A stretch of DNA of 64,000 nt, taken from the NCBI GenBank assembly GCA_016711875.1, contig JADJSD010000023.1, positions 372,001 through 436,000 of the forward strand, written 5' to 3'. This document shows positions 25,221 through 35,300 of this stretch, in pieces; position 1 is the stretch's first letter; each line of letters opens with the position of its first letter. The notes under the pieces were generated by a model that saw only the letters and a list, made by a program, of their open reading frames with translations, searched no databases and was not told the DNA's origin. A program made the position numbers and the translations under genes. Origin of the DNA: Betaproteobacteria bacterium. GTDB lineage: Bacteria > Pseudomonadota > Gammaproteobacteria > Burkholderiales > Usitatibacteraceae.

Positions 25221-26717
25221 ATGACTGCTCCCACCCCTGCCTACGACCAGCTTCGCGCCACCTACGCGCGCGTTCACCAGCTCGAGCACTTCCAGTCCCT
25301 CGGCATGTGGGACGGCAGCGTCAACATGCCGCCCGGCGGCAACGAGCCGCGCGCGGCGGCGATGGCCGAGCTGGGCCTCGTCATCCACGGCATCGAGACG
25401 GACCCGAAGCTCGCCTCGCTCATCGAGGCGGCCGAAGGCGAGCCGCTGGGCGATTTCGAGCGGGCGAGCGTGCGCGAGATCCGGCGGCGCTGGCGCCAGT
25501 CGAACGGCCTGCCCGCGGCGCTCGTGGAGGCGATGACGCTCGCGCGCGCGAAGAGCGAGCACGCCTGGCGCACCCAGCGCGGCCGGAACGACTGGGCGGG
25601 TTTCCTGCCCAACTTCCGCGAAGTCGTGCGCCTCTCGCGCGAGACGGCGCGTTTCCTGGGCGAGGCGCAAGGTCTCACGCCCTACGACGCGCTCATGGAC
25701 GCCTACGAGCCCGGCGTGCGAAGCGCGGACGTGGAGCGCATCTTCGGCGACGTGAAAGCGTGGTTGCCGGACATGATCCGACGCGCCGTGGCGAAGCAGG
25801 CGGCGAACCCGCCCCTCGAGGCGAAGGGGCCGTTCCCCGTCGAGAAACAGCGTGCCCTCGGCCTCGCCGTGATGAAGCTGCTCGGCTTCGACTTCAACGC
25901 CGGGCGCCTCGACGTGAGCATGCATCCGTTCTGCGGCGGCGTGCCGGGCGACGTGCGCATCACCACGCGCTACCACGAGCACGATTTCGCGCGCAGCTTC
26001 ATGGCCGTGATCCACGAGACGGGCCACGCGCGCTACGAGCAGGGCCTGCCCAGGGACACGATCGCGCTGCCCGTGGGCCGCGCGCGCTCGGCGGGCATCC
26101 ACGAAAGCCAGAGCCTGTCCTTCGAGATGCAGGTGGCGAGGAGCCCGGCTTTCCTGCGCCTCGTGGCCCCGATCATCCGCGAGCACCTGGGCGACCAGCC
26201 GGCCTTCTCCGCGGAGAATCTCGTGCGCCGCTACCGGCAGGTGAAGCCCGATCTCATCCGTGTCGAGGCCGACGAGCTCTGCTATCCGGCGCACGTCATC
26301 CTGCGTTTCGAGATCGAGCGCGCGCTCATCGGGGGCGAGATCGAGGCCGAGGACATTCCCGCGCTGTGGGACGAGAAGATGATGCAGTACCTCGGCCTCG
26401 ACACGCGCGGCGACTTCAAGGACGGGTGCCTGCAGGACGTGCACTGGCCGGAGGGGCTCTTCGGCTATTTCCCGAGCTACACGCTGGGCGCGATGTGCGC
26501 GGCGCAGTACTTCACCGCGATCCGGAAGGCGATGCCCGACCTCGACGCGAGGATCGAGGCGGGCGAGCTGAAGCCGGTGTTCGACTGGCTGGAGGCCAAC
26601 ATCTGGCGCCACGGCAGCCGCTTCGAGACCGACGAGCTGATGCGGCGTGCGACGGGCGAGGCGTTGAACCCCGCCCACTTCCGCGCGCACCTGGAGTCGC
26701 GCTACCTGCGCGACTAG
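25221..26717 (+). CDS. M32-family carboxypeptidase (Taq type)
   Basis: A 498-residue zinc metallopeptidase that trims C-terminal residues from peptides in the cytoplasm. The M32 landmarks are MHPFCGGVPGDVRITTRY, the zinc motif HETGHARYEQGL, and HESQS about 30 residues later, with the downstream Glu zinc ligand. Start ATG 25221. Length matches the family (about 500). It is followed by a 0.7-kb non-coding region of inverted repeats. Confidence 0.95.
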   Translation: MTAPTPAYDQLRATYARVHQLEHFQSLGMWDGSVNMPPGGNEPRAAAMAELGLVIHGIETDPKLASLIEAAEGEPLGDFERASVREIRRRWRQSNGLPAALVEAMTLARAKSEHAWRTQRGRNDWAGFLPNFREVVRLSRETARFLGEAQGLTPYDALMDAYEPGVRSADVERIFGDVKAWLPDMIRRAVAKQAANPPLEAKGPFPVEKQRALGLAVMKLLGFDFNAGRLDVSMHPFCGGVPGDVRITTRYHEHDFARSFMAVIHETGHARYEQGLPRDTIALPVGRARSAGIHESQSLSFEMQVARSPAFLRLVAPIIREHLGDQPAFSAENLVRRYRQVKPDLIRVEADELCYPAHVILRFEIERALIGGEIEAEDIPALWDEKMMQYLGLDTRGDFKDGCLQDVHWPEGLFGYFPSYTLGAMCAAQYFTAIRKAMPDLDARIEAGELKPVFDWLEANIWRHGSRFETDELMRRATGEALNPAHFRAHLESRYLRD

Positions 26718-26732
26718 CGGCGCGCGGCGTAT

Positions 26733-26985
26733 CGAGCCCCGCGTCAGGGGCGAGTGCATCGTTGTCCGGCGGGAGCGGGACTGTCGGATGCTCTCCCTTT
26801 GCAAGAGGACCGCGAGTTCGGCAATGGACCGAGGGTGGGGGATGCGTCTTTCCGGATTCCCGCCGAGTGAACTTGCGGCGAGGGACAATCGCTTCGAGCG
26901 GTGTCGACATAGGCGAATACGTGCCTGTCGAATCACCGTGGGTCGGCGTCAATCCGGAAAGTACGCATCACCCCACCCCCGGTCC
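26733..26985 (+). repeat. Large palindromic repeat element, copy 1
   Basis: An outer segment of about 79 nt (26733-26811) is followed by a hairpin-forming region (26826-26985). The hairpin arms GGTGGGGGATGCGTC and its partner flank a loop containing GTGTCGACATAGGCG. The whole unit is present again in inverse orientation at 27132-27360, and a related palindrome lies at 61066-61341. No reading frame in it looks coding. Confidence 0.8.
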
Positions 26986-27131
26986 GTCCGCAACTTCGGA
27001 AGCGCCGACGCTCGGTGCCGCTGGTCACGCTGTCAACGCGCCTGCTGCGAAGCGCCGGAACTGCTGGCAGGAGGCGCGGAAACGGCGCCAAGCCACGCGA
27101 CGAAGCGGTGCTGCATCCGAAGCCCCTGAGA

Positions 27132-27360
27132 ACCGGGGGTATGGGACGCGTTCTTTTCGATCCCGGGCCGACTCACGGTGATCAGGAAGGCACGCTATCG
27201 CCTATGTCGACACCGCTCGAAGCGATCATCCCTCACCGCAAGTTCACTCGGCCCGGGTCGAAAAAACGCGTCCCATACCCGCGGTCCCTTTGCAAAGGAG
27301 AGCATCCGACAGTCCCGCTGCCGCCGGACATAGATGCACTCGCCCCTGACGCGGGGCTCG
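27132..27360 (-). repeat. Large palindromic repeat element, copy 2 (inverted)
   Basis: The hairpin at 27132-27286 (arms around ATGGGACGCGTTCTTTTC and its complement, loop CGCCTATGTCGACAC) is followed by the outer segment 27284-27360. Read on the minus strand it matches copy 1 closely. The 146 bp between copies (26986-27131) show no feature I recognise. The pair fills the junction between two convergent genes. Confidence 0.8.
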
Positions 27361-27400
27361 GTGCCTGGCGGCTCGGTGCCTGGCGGCTCGGCGCCTGACG
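27356..27400 (+). repeat. Three tandem 15-bp units
   Basis: GGCTCGGTGCCTGGC-type units repeat three times with a few substitutions, directly against the end of repeat copy 2 and ahead of the reductase stop codon. Too few and too short for a CRISPR; probably slippage at the element edge. Confidence 0.75.
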
Positions 27401-27413
27401 GCGCGGATCGGCG

Positions 27414-28484
27414 CTACTTCGCTGCCGCCGCCCTTGCGGCCTGGGCGCGGCGGATGATGCCGTTGTAGGCCTTGCCGGGGTAGGGCGGCGTGGACTGCAG
27501 CGCGTCGAAGCCGGGGATGGTCTCCATGTGCTTCACCATGCGATCGCGCATCGCCTTGTCCGGCAGCGGTCCCTTCAGCGCGCCGATGTTCTCGCTCTGG
27601 TGCGCCGGGTTGTTGGTCGCCGGGATCGCGACGGTGATGGCCGGGTGCGAGATCACCCACTTGAGGAAGAACTGCGCCCAGTTCGCGATGCCCAGCTCCT
27701 TCGCGAAATCGGGCAGCGCGCGGCCCTCGACGAGCTTGAAGAGGCGCGCCTTCTCGAAGGGCATGTTCACGAGCACGGCGGTGCCCTTGTCCATCGCCGC
27801 GGGCAGGATTCGCTCCTCGGCCTGGCGCGCCTGGATGGAGTAGTGCACCTGCACGAAGTCGAGGTCGCTCCTTTCCACGTGGCCCGCGAGGGCGCCGAAG
27901 TAGGGGAACTCGTGGTGGGTGACGCCGACGTACTTGATCTTGCCTTCCTTCTTCCAGTTCTTGAGAACCGGCACGATCTGGTCGACGTTCACCAGGCTGT
28001 GCACCTGCATCACGTCGAGCTTCTCGCGCCACAGGCGCTGCTGGCTCTGCTCGAAGCTCTTCTTCGCGTGGCTGTCGTCGGCGAGGAATTCGCCCGTCGA
28101 CCAGATCTTGTTGCAGATGAAGAGCTGCTCGGTGATGCCGAGTGCGGCGGCGTAGTCGCCCAGGCTGATCTCGCCCGTGCCGTAGAGGGGCGAGGTGTCG
28201 ACGACGCGACCGCCGCCCTCGAAGAAGCGCTTGAGGATCTCGCGGATGTGTTCGCGCGGCGCGCCGGGCAGCAGGTCCCACGTGAGGTAGGTGCCCAGGC
28301 CGATGGCCGGCAGCACTTCGCCCGTGCGCGGGATCTTGCGGGTGATGAGGCCCGCGGCAGGTTGCGCCATCGCGGCGCCGGAGGCGAGGATGCCACCGGG
28401 CAGTGCGGTGGCGGCGGCCGCGAGGCCCACCGACTTGAAGAAATCGCGGCGGGCGCTTTGCTGGGGATTCTCGGGGTGGGACAT
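27414..28484 (-). CDS. Tat-exported aldo/keto reductase, second paralogue
   Basis: A 356-residue aldo/keto reductase with a clear twin-arginine signal (SARRDFFKSVGLAAAATALP, cleavage near AMA-Q). The catalytic residues are present: Asp and Tyr in VVDTSPLYG, Lys in ICNKIWST and His in MQVHSLV. It has a C-terminal extension (STPPYPGKAYNGIIRRAQ) absent from the paralogue at 13496-14407. Start ATG 28484. Monocistronic. The substrate and the periplasmic electron donor are unknown. Confidence 0.9.
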   Translation of the reverse strand: MSHPENPQQSARRDFFKSVGLAAAATALPGGILASGAAMAQPAAGLITRKIPRTGEVLPAIGLGTYLTWDLLPGAPREHIREILKRFFEGGGRVVDTSPLYGTGEISLGDYAAALGITEQLFICNKIWSTGEFLADDSHAKKSFEQSQQRLWREKLDVMQVHSLVNVDQIVPVLKNWKKEGKIKYVGVTHHEFPYFGALAGHVERSDLDFVQVHYSIQARQAEERILPAAMDKGTAVLVNMPFEKARLFKLVEGRALPDFAKELGIANWAQFFLKWVISHPAITVAIPATNNPAHQSENIGALKGPLPDKAMRDRMVKHMETIPGFDALQSTPPYPGKAYNGIIRRAQAARAAAAK

Positions 28485-28718
28485 GGCGGAAGGCTCCGGG
28501 TCGATGGCGGGGACGGGTCTGCCGAAAAATATAGCCGCAAAGCGCCGCGCGCGCACGGGCGATGGACTTCGGGGCCACGCGTGGGCATTGCCATCGTCAA
28601 TCGCCGCGAGCCCCGCGGCGATTCTCGGTCGCGCGAAGGGCCGCCCGCGTCGTCTCATGGCATCGCAACGCCGGGGCCCGAACGCCCCATTCCCAATCCA
28701 CCGATTCGAAAGGACGCC

Positions 28719-29021
28719 ATGAAGACCCGACTCATCGCCATCGCCGCGGCCACCCTCGCCGCCTCCCTGTTCGCCCCCGCCGCCTTCGCGGAGGACACGG
28801 CTCGCACCGCCGCCTGCAAGAAGGAAACCGCCCACCTGAAGGGCGAGGAGCACAGCACCGCCTTCGCCCGCTGCCTCAAGGCCGACAAGGTCGCGCGCGC
28901 CGATTCCCCCGCGCAGGACCGCCAGCAGAACAAGATGAAGGCCTGCAACACCGAGGCCGGCAAGAAGGAACTGAAGGGCGACGAGCGCCGCGCCTTCATG
29001 AGCAGCTGCCTGAAGGGCTAG
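28719..29021 (+). CDS. psiF: PsiF-repeat protein
   Basis: A 100-residue secreted protein (signal IAAATLAASLFAPAAFA-E) with two PsiF repeats of about 33 residues, each bounded by two cysteines (TAACKKETAHLKGEE...FARC and MKACNTEAGKKELKGDE...SSC). In E. coli psiF is induced by phosphate starvation; its function is unknown. It starts after AAAGGACGCC. The stop overlaps the stop of the convergent HDOD gene by 4 nt. Confidence 0.9.
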   Translation: MKTRLIAIAAATLAASLFAPAAFAEDTARTAACKKETAHLKGEEHSTAFARCLKADKVARADSPAQDRQQNKMKACNTEAGKKELKGDERRAFMSSCLKG

Positions 29022-29896
29022 TCGTCCCGGGCGGCCGCGAGCGCCCCCTCGGCGAGGCCCGGAAGGTCCGCCTCGTCGAGGCCGAGCACGCCCAGCACCT
29101 GCGCTCGCCAGCGCGACCAGACGACCTGCGCCACGGGCGAGGGCTGCGCGTCGAGGATGTGGTCGGCCAGGAAGCCCAGCGCGACGAGCGCGCGCGCGTC
29201 GCGGTTCACGACCGGCAGCGCCTCGGCGAGGACACGCCCGTCGTGGTGGTGGCGGATCGCGAGGCACAGGGATTCGGGCAGGTACCAGCTCGTCGCGAGC
29301 GCGTGTCCGGCGTGCGCGTGGTCGGTGCCGGCGAGGCCGGATTCCAGCGTGAGGAGCGTGAGCGTATGCGGGAAGCCGTGTTCGCGCAGCGACTCCGAGT
29401 ACGCGAGGCCGTGCTTGCAGAGCATGAGCAGCGTGCCGCAGTCCCGGAAAAGCCCGAAGGTGTACGCGTCGTCCCGGTTCGCCCGTTGCGTCGCCTGGGC
29501 GAGGAAACCCAGCACCGGCGCGAGCCGCGCGGCGTGCGACCAGACCGGATCGGTCGCGGCGGCGAGCGAGGCGGGAAACGCGTGCTTGAGCGCGAGCCCG
29601 GTCACGATGCGCATCGCGCTGCGGAGCCCGAGGAAAAGCAGGGCCTGCTGCACCGAGGTGGCCTTCACGAAGACGCTGTAGAAGGGCGAGTTCACCGTCT
29701 TCATGAGCGCCGCGGCGAGGCCCGGGTCGTGCGAGATGAGCGCGCCGATGCGCGGGAGGTCGGGGTCCTCGCGGCGCGATTCCTCGAGCAGGTCGGTCAC
29801 GATCGCGGGGCACGGCGGGACACCCAGGTCGGTCACGATGCGGCTCGCGACTTCGCCGGCGAGCGTGGGCGTGTCGTCTGGGGCGAGGAGGGCCAT
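29018..29896 (-). CDS. HDOD-domain protein
   Basis: A 292-residue cytoplasmic protein built on one HDOD domain (LGVPPCPAIVTDLLEESRRE, ISHDPGLAAALMKTVNSPFY, ALLFLGLRSAMRIVTGLALK). HDOD is a degenerate HD phosphohydrolase fold used in signalling. No EAL, GGDEF or receiver domain is attached. It probably acts in regulation through protein contacts. Start ATG 29896. Confidence 0.9.
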   Translation of the reverse strand: MALLAPDDTPTLAGEVASRIVTDLGVPPCPAIVTDLLEESRREDPDLPRIGALISHDPGLAAALMKTVNSPFYSVFVKATSVQQALLFLGLRSAMRIVTGLALKHAFPASLAAATDPVWSHAARLAPVLGFLAQATQRANRDDAYTFGLFRDCGTLLMLCKHGLAYSESLREHGFPHTLTLLTLESGLAGTDHAHAGHALATSWYLPESLCLAIRHHHDGRVLAEALPVVNRDARALVALGFLADHILDAQPSPVAQVVWSRWRAQVLGVLGLDEADLPGLAEGALAAARDD

Positions 29897-30043
29897 CGTC
29901 GGGTCGGGGTGGTGCCGGAGGAAAGGCGTTCGTGTCTTACGGCCCCCGGCCCGGCGACTTGAGCGGGGCCGCCGCGGTTTGTTGCGCTCCGTCAGCATCG
30001 CGGGCGCGGGCTGCGGCGATACTCGTCGCACCGGAATGCCGCC

Positions 30044-31342
30044 ATGACCGCCGCCGTCTCCCGCCCGCTCGATCGCGCCGAAGCCTTCTTCTGGTTTCTC
30101 GACCGCTGCTCGTCGATGAACTTCGCCGTGATGGCCGAAGGCGAGGGGCCGCTCGCGCCCGCGGCCTTCGCCGACGCCGTCGCGCGCGCGCAGCGCGTGC
30201 ACCCGCTCCTCGCCGTCGCCATCGAATCGCCCGGTGGCGGGCCGCTCGCCTTCGTGCCCCGGCCCGATGCGGCCGTGACCCTGGAACGGCAATCGCCGGG
30301 CGAAGCCTGGGGCAAGCGCATCGCGGCGGCGCTCGCGCGGCCCTTCGCCCTCGACGAGGCGCCGCTGGTGCGCGCTCTCTGGCACGACGGCGTCGATGGC
30401 CGCTGGGCCGCGGCCCTCGTCTTCCAGCATTGCATCGCCGATGGCCGCTCGGGACTCAGGCTCCTGCGCGAGGTGCTCGAGGATGCGATCGGCACGCACG
30501 GCGGCGCGGCCGCGATCGCGCCGCGCGAGCCGCTCACTTCACGCTTCCCGGCCCAGTACCGCGGGCCCGAGGGCGCCCTGCGCGCCCAGGCCTGGCGGGC
30601 GCAGCTGAAGGCGGACGGCGCGCGCCGTCCCGAGACGCTGCCGGGCTTCGTGCGGTCCGGGGATCCGATCCGGCCCGGGCTCGTCTCCTTCCGCCTCGAC
30701 GAAAGCGTCGTGCGCGGGCTCGTCGCGAAGGCCCGCGAGGCGGGGGCGAGCGTGCATGGCGCCCTGGGCGCCGCGGAGCTCATGGCCTGCCGCGAGCGGT
30801 TCGCGGGCGGGGTCGACCCGCGCCTCATGCTCACGAGCCCGGTGGACCTGCGCGGCCACCTCGCCGGCCCGCTGGACGACGCCACCCCGGCCTTCGCGGT
30901 GACGCTGCTCTCGACCGCCGTCGACGTGAAGGCCGAGCCGGAGCTCTGGACCCTCGCGCGCCACCTCACGCGGGACCTGCGCCGGCAGGTGGCCGAGGGC
31001 TGCGGGCACCTCTTCTACCAGCTCGTGCCGCCGGCGGAGACGCTGCCGCCCACGCCGGAGGCCATCGAGGGGATCCGGGCGTACCTGGCGCGCATGCCGA
31101 CGGCCTGCGTCCTCTCGAATGCGGGGTCGGTCACCCGGGTGGCCGGGCGCGGGGGCGTGCGCGTGGACGGCCTTTCGTTCGCGCTTTGCCCGATGGGGCA
31201 CCAGCCGCTCTTCGTGGCCGCGGCCACCCACGGCGAGGTACTCGAGATCAACGTCGTCCACGACGAGGCGCGCCTGCCCGCGGCTGAGGCGCGAGCGCTG
31301 GCGGGTTCGCTGGAATCGCGCCTGCGGCAGGCGGCGGCCTGA
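30044..31342 (+). CDS. Stand-alone condensation-domain/acyltransferase-like protein
   Basis: A 432-residue member of the CoA-dependent acyltransferase fold (NRPS condensation, PapA and alcohol-acetyltransferase-like). The active-site HxxxDG is present as HCIADG near residue 131. The second-domain motif region is VDLRGHL, and the N-terminal segment (RPLDRAEAFFWFLDRCSSMN) resembles PapA/WS-type acyltransferases. No NRPS or polyketide genes lie nearby, so it may acylate an alcohol or lipid. Its start is 147 nt from the divergent HDOD gene. Confidence 0.75.
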   Translation: MTAAVSRPLDRAEAFFWFLDRCSSMNFAVMAEGEGPLAPAAFADAVARAQRVHPLLAVAIESPGGGPLAFVPRPDAAVTLERQSPGEAWGKRIAAALARPFALDEAPLVRALWHDGVDGRWAAALVFQHCIADGRSGLRLLREVLEDAIGTHGGAAAIAPREPLTSRFPAQYRGPEGALRAQAWRAQLKADGARRPETLPGFVRSGDPIRPGLVSFRLDESVVRGLVAKAREAGASVHGALGAAELMACRERFAGGVDPRLMLTSPVDLRGHLAGPLDDATPAFAVTLLSTAVDVKAEPELWTLARHLTRDLRRQVAEGCGHLFYQLVPPAETLPPTPEAIEGIRAYLARMPTACVLSNAGSVTRVAGRGGVRVDGLSFALCPMGHQPLFVAAATHGEVLEINVVHDEARLPAAEARALAGSLESRLRQAAA

Positions 31343-31454
31343 CCGCGCCCTTTCGCCCTGCGCCGCGCTACAGGTTTTTCCGGCGAGGCCGTTAATCCGT
31401 TAGCACCGCAAACCCGGCCCGAAAGGGGCCGGCCCGATCTCCCGGAGAAAAATC

Positions 31455-32303
31455 ATGTCCATCCGCTTCAGGGCGCTCCTCGCGGGCGCCGTGGCCAGCG
31501 TCGCTTTCGCGGCCGTGGCAGCGCCGCCCGCCGACGGCTACCGGTTCTCGCCCGTCAACCAGTACGGCATCAACCTGACCGCGGCGTACTGGAATCCCGT
31601 CATCGCCTACGTCACGGAGAAGAGCGGCGTGAAGCTGCAGCTTCGCATCGGCCGCACCTCGGCGGACACGACGGCGTACGTGCTCGCGCAGGAAGTCGAG
31701 TTCGTCTTCACCAACCACCTCTTCAGCCCGGAGCGCGAGCAGCTCGGCTGGAAGGTCTTCGGCCGCCGCCAGACGCCGCCGGTGAAGGGCCAGATCGCGG
31801 TCTTCGACGATTCGCCCGTCAGGAGCCTCGCGGACCTGGCCGGCAAGGAAGTCGCGTTTCCCGGCCCCGAGGCCTTCATCGCCTACAAGATTCCCTACGC
31901 GCACCTGCTGTCGCAGAAGATCGACGCGCGCGTGGTCTTCGGCGGCAACCAGGACGGGGCGCTCGCCCAGCTCCTGGCCGGCAAGGTGGCGGCCGTCGGC
32001 GGCAATTCGCAGCTGCTCGAGGGCTACCAGAAGCGCGAGAACAAGAAGCTGCGCGTCCTCTGGAGCTCCGACCCGTTCTACGACCTCGCCCTGATGGCGG
32101 CATCCAAGGTGCCGGACAAGGACGTGAAGGCCGTCGCCGCCGCGTTCTTCGGCATGCACAAGGACCCGAAAGGCCGCGAGGTGCTGGAGAAGGCCTCCGC
32201 CGCCGTGGGCCTCACCGCCGATGCGTACTTCCTCGCCTCCGACGGCAGCGAGTACGCGAACTACCGCCGCTTCTACCAGAGCGCGCCGGCCAGCCTGCGC
32301 TAG
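31455..32303 (+). CDS. PhnD-like periplasmic binding protein
   Basis: A 282-residue secreted protein (signal FRALLAGAVASVAFAAVAA-P) of the phosphate/phosphite/phosphonate-binding (PhnD-like) class. Landmarks are FVFTNHLFSPE, LAGKEVAFPGPEAFIAYKIP and LLAGKVAAVGGNSQLLEGY. No permease or ATPase accompanies it. The next gene, 21 nt downstream, is a hybrid histidine kinase, so the protein more likely presents a ligand to the kinase than to a transporter. The ligand is unknown. RBS CCGGAG. Confidence 0.85.
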   Translation: MSIRFRALLAGAVASVAFAAVAAPPADGYRFSPVNQYGINLTAAYWNPVIAYVTEKSGVKLQLRIGRTSADTTAYVLAQEVEFVFTNHLFSPEREQLGWKVFGRRQTPPVKGQIAVFDDSPVRSLADLAGKEVAFPGPEAFIAYKIPYAHLLSQKIDARVVFGGNQDGALAQLLAGKVAAVGGNSQLLEGYQKRENKKLRVLWSSDPFYDLALMAASKVPDKDVKAVAAAFFGMHKDPKGREVLEKASAAVGLTADAYFLASDGSEYANYRRFYQSAPASLR

Positions 32304-32324
32304 CGCAGGCAAGCCCCGCCTGCC

Positions 32325-35300
32325 GTGAAGCGCCTCCTCGCGCTGCTGCCCAAGTCCCTCGTCGTACGCGTCTTCGCGCTGTACACCGTGACGCTGCTCG
32401 TCTTCGGCGGGCTGGGACTGGGTACGTTCGTCGCGTACTACGTGCGTTCGGACATCGAGGACAAGAACATCACGGGCGCGATGATCGTGGAGGTGGTCGC
32501 GCAGACGACCACCGACAGCGCGATCATTGGCGACTACGACACGATCGAGAAGACGCTGCAGCGGGCGATCTCCCGTTCGCCGTTCCACCAGGCCGCGTTC
32601 ATCGACATGATCGGGGGCAAGGTCCAGGTGGCCGCGCCCCAGTCCTCTCCCGCGTCGGCACCCGACTTCATCGAGAACTGGGTGAAATCCGAGCTGGGCG
32701 ACGTGAACCGCACCATCTCGGTGGGCGGACGCGACTACGGCGTGCTGCGGCTCATCTTCGACACCGACCACATCGCCGCCACCTACTGGCAGTTCGCTCG
32801 CATCGCCTTCGGCGCGGGCGCGGCGGCGGTGCTCGGGGGCCTCTTCCTCATCTGGATTCCCGTGCGCCGATGGCTCGGCAACCTCGACCGCCTGAAGGCC
32901 TTCGAGGCGGACCTGCAGGCCGGCACGCTCGACCCGAAGAAATACCTTTCGGCGGACGCGCCCGTCGAGATCCGGCGCACGTTCGAGTTGCTGGGACGCA
33001 CGGCCTCGAGCCTGCAATCCGAGCGCGAGCAGGCGAGCGTCACCCTGGCCGCGATCGCGGACGCGGTGCTCGCGCTCGACGCGGCCGGGCTCGTGACCTA
33101 CGCCAATCCGGCCGCCGCGGGCCTGCTCGGGCTCACGGTCGAGGAACTCGCCGGTTGCGACGTGCGCGCGCTCCTGCCGGGCGCCTTCGACCCGGGCGCG
33201 CCGCTCGCGCCGTGGCGCTCGCAGCGGCTGCGCCTCGCGAGCGGCGACACCGGGGAGCACTACCTCGACACGACGCTCTCGGCCATCGCGGGCACGGGGG
33301 GCGGGGCCGGCGGCTGGGTGCTCGCGGCGCGCGACGTGACGGAGGCCTGGCGGCTGGAGGAACGCCTCCGCACGGAGCTCGCCGCGCGCCAGGACGCGCT
33401 CGAATCGCTGCGCGGCCTCCTGGAGGGACTCCTGCCGGCGGCGGGCCATGCGATGCGCGTGGGTTCGGGCGACATCGGCGTCGTGTCGGCCCTCGTCGCG
33501 GAACTGGTGCGCGAGCGCGAGGAGGGCCGCCGCGCGCTCGACAACCAGAAGTTCGCGCTCGACCAGCACGCCATCGTGAGCGTGACCGACCGCGAGGGGC
33601 GCATCGTCTACGCGAACGACCGCTTCTGCGAGACCACCGGTTACCGGCGCGAAGACCTGATCGGCTCGCGCCATTCCCGGGTGAGTTCGGGCATCCACCC
33701 GCCGGAGATGTACGCGCAGCTGTGGCGGACCATCATCGAAGGGCGCGTGTGGCAGGGCGAGATCTGCAACCGCACGGCCGACGGCCGCCTCAAGTGGTTC
33801 AACTCGACCATCGTGCCGCTGCCGGGCCCGGACGGCGAGCCCGAGCAGTTCATCGGCATCTCGACGGACGTGACGGACCTGAAGGAAACCGAGGCGGCGC
33901 TGCAGCGCGCGAAGGATGCCGCGGAATCGGCCAACCGCGCCAAGAGCGACTTCCTCGCCAACATGAGCCACGAGATCCGCACGCCGATGAACGGCATCAT
34001 CGGCATGTCGAACCTGGTGCTCGATTCGCGCCTCGAGGCCGAGCAGCGCGAGTACGTGGGCATCGTGAAGAGCTCGGCCGAGGCCCTGCTCGTCATCATC
34101 AACGACATCCTCGACTTCTCGAAGATCGAGGCCGGCAAGCTCGTGGTGGAATCGCTGCCCTTCGACGTGCGCCGCGCGGTGGACGACGCGATGCGCTCGC
34201 TGGCGCTGCCGGCGCGCGAGAAGGGCCTGCGGCTTCGCGCCGAGGTGGATGCCGGGGTACCGGCGGAGGTCGTGGGCGACTCGGGCCGCTACCGGCAGGT
34301 GCTCATGAACCTCGTGGGCAATGCCATCAAGTTCACGCAGGAAGGCGAGGTGCAGGTGCGCGTGTCGACGCGCTCCGGCGAAGGCGAGGCGATGGTCCTC
34401 GAGACCTCGGTGCGCGACACCGGCATCGGCATCGGCGCCGACAAGCTCGCGCACATCTTCGATGCCTTCACGCAGGAGGACACCTCCATCACCCGCCGTT
34501 ACGGCGGGACGGGCCTTGGCCTCACCATCTCGCGTCGCCTGGTCGAGCTCATGGACGGGCGCATCCGCGTCGAGAGCGAGGTGGGCAAGGGCAGCGATTT
34601 CGCGTTCACGGTGGCGGTGAGGACGCGCGCCGCCGCCATGCCGGGCGAGGCCGACGCGCGTGTCCTCGCGGGCCGGCGCGTGCTGATCGTGGACGACGCC
34701 CAGAGCCACCGCGAAACTCTCCAGCGACTCATCGAAGGCTGGGGCATGAAGGTGGAAGTCGCGGATTCGGCCAACACGGCGCTTGCACGGCTCCTGGGCG
34801 AGGCGCCCTTCGACGCGCTGCTGCTCGACGCCGAACTGCACGAGATGACGGGGGCGCAGTTCGCCCTGGCCCTCGACCAGCCGGCCTACGCGAACGTGCG
34901 CCTGCCCATTGTCCTGCTGGAGTCCGGGGCCGGCGCGGGCATCCCGCCGCGCGGGGTGACTCGCGTGGTCCGCACGCCGCTCGCGCCGTCCGACCTCATG
35001 GACGCGCTCGCGTTCGCCCTGCGCCGGCCGCGCTCCCGCGAGATCCTCTCGATGCACGTGCTCCTGGTCGAGGACAACATCATCAACGAGCGCGTGGCGA
35101 CGGCCATGCTCGAGAAGCGCGGCTGCCGCGTGAGCGTGGCGCACGACGGCGAGGAGGCGCTGGCGGCCTGCGAGTCGCGCACGTTCGATGCCGTGCTCAT
35201 GGACATGCAGATGCCCGTGATGGACGGCCTGGAGGCGACGCGGCGCCTGCGTGAGCGCGAGGCGGCCCTGCGGCATGCGCGCACGCCGGTGCTCGCGATG

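Noticed and set aside
26986..27131. Gene between the inverted repeat copies
   Set aside because: No frame has a plausible start with RBS or a conserved motif; the 146 bp appear non-coding.
27356..27400. CRISPR-like array
   Set aside because: Three contiguous 15-bp units without spacers and no cas genes; a simple tandem repeat.
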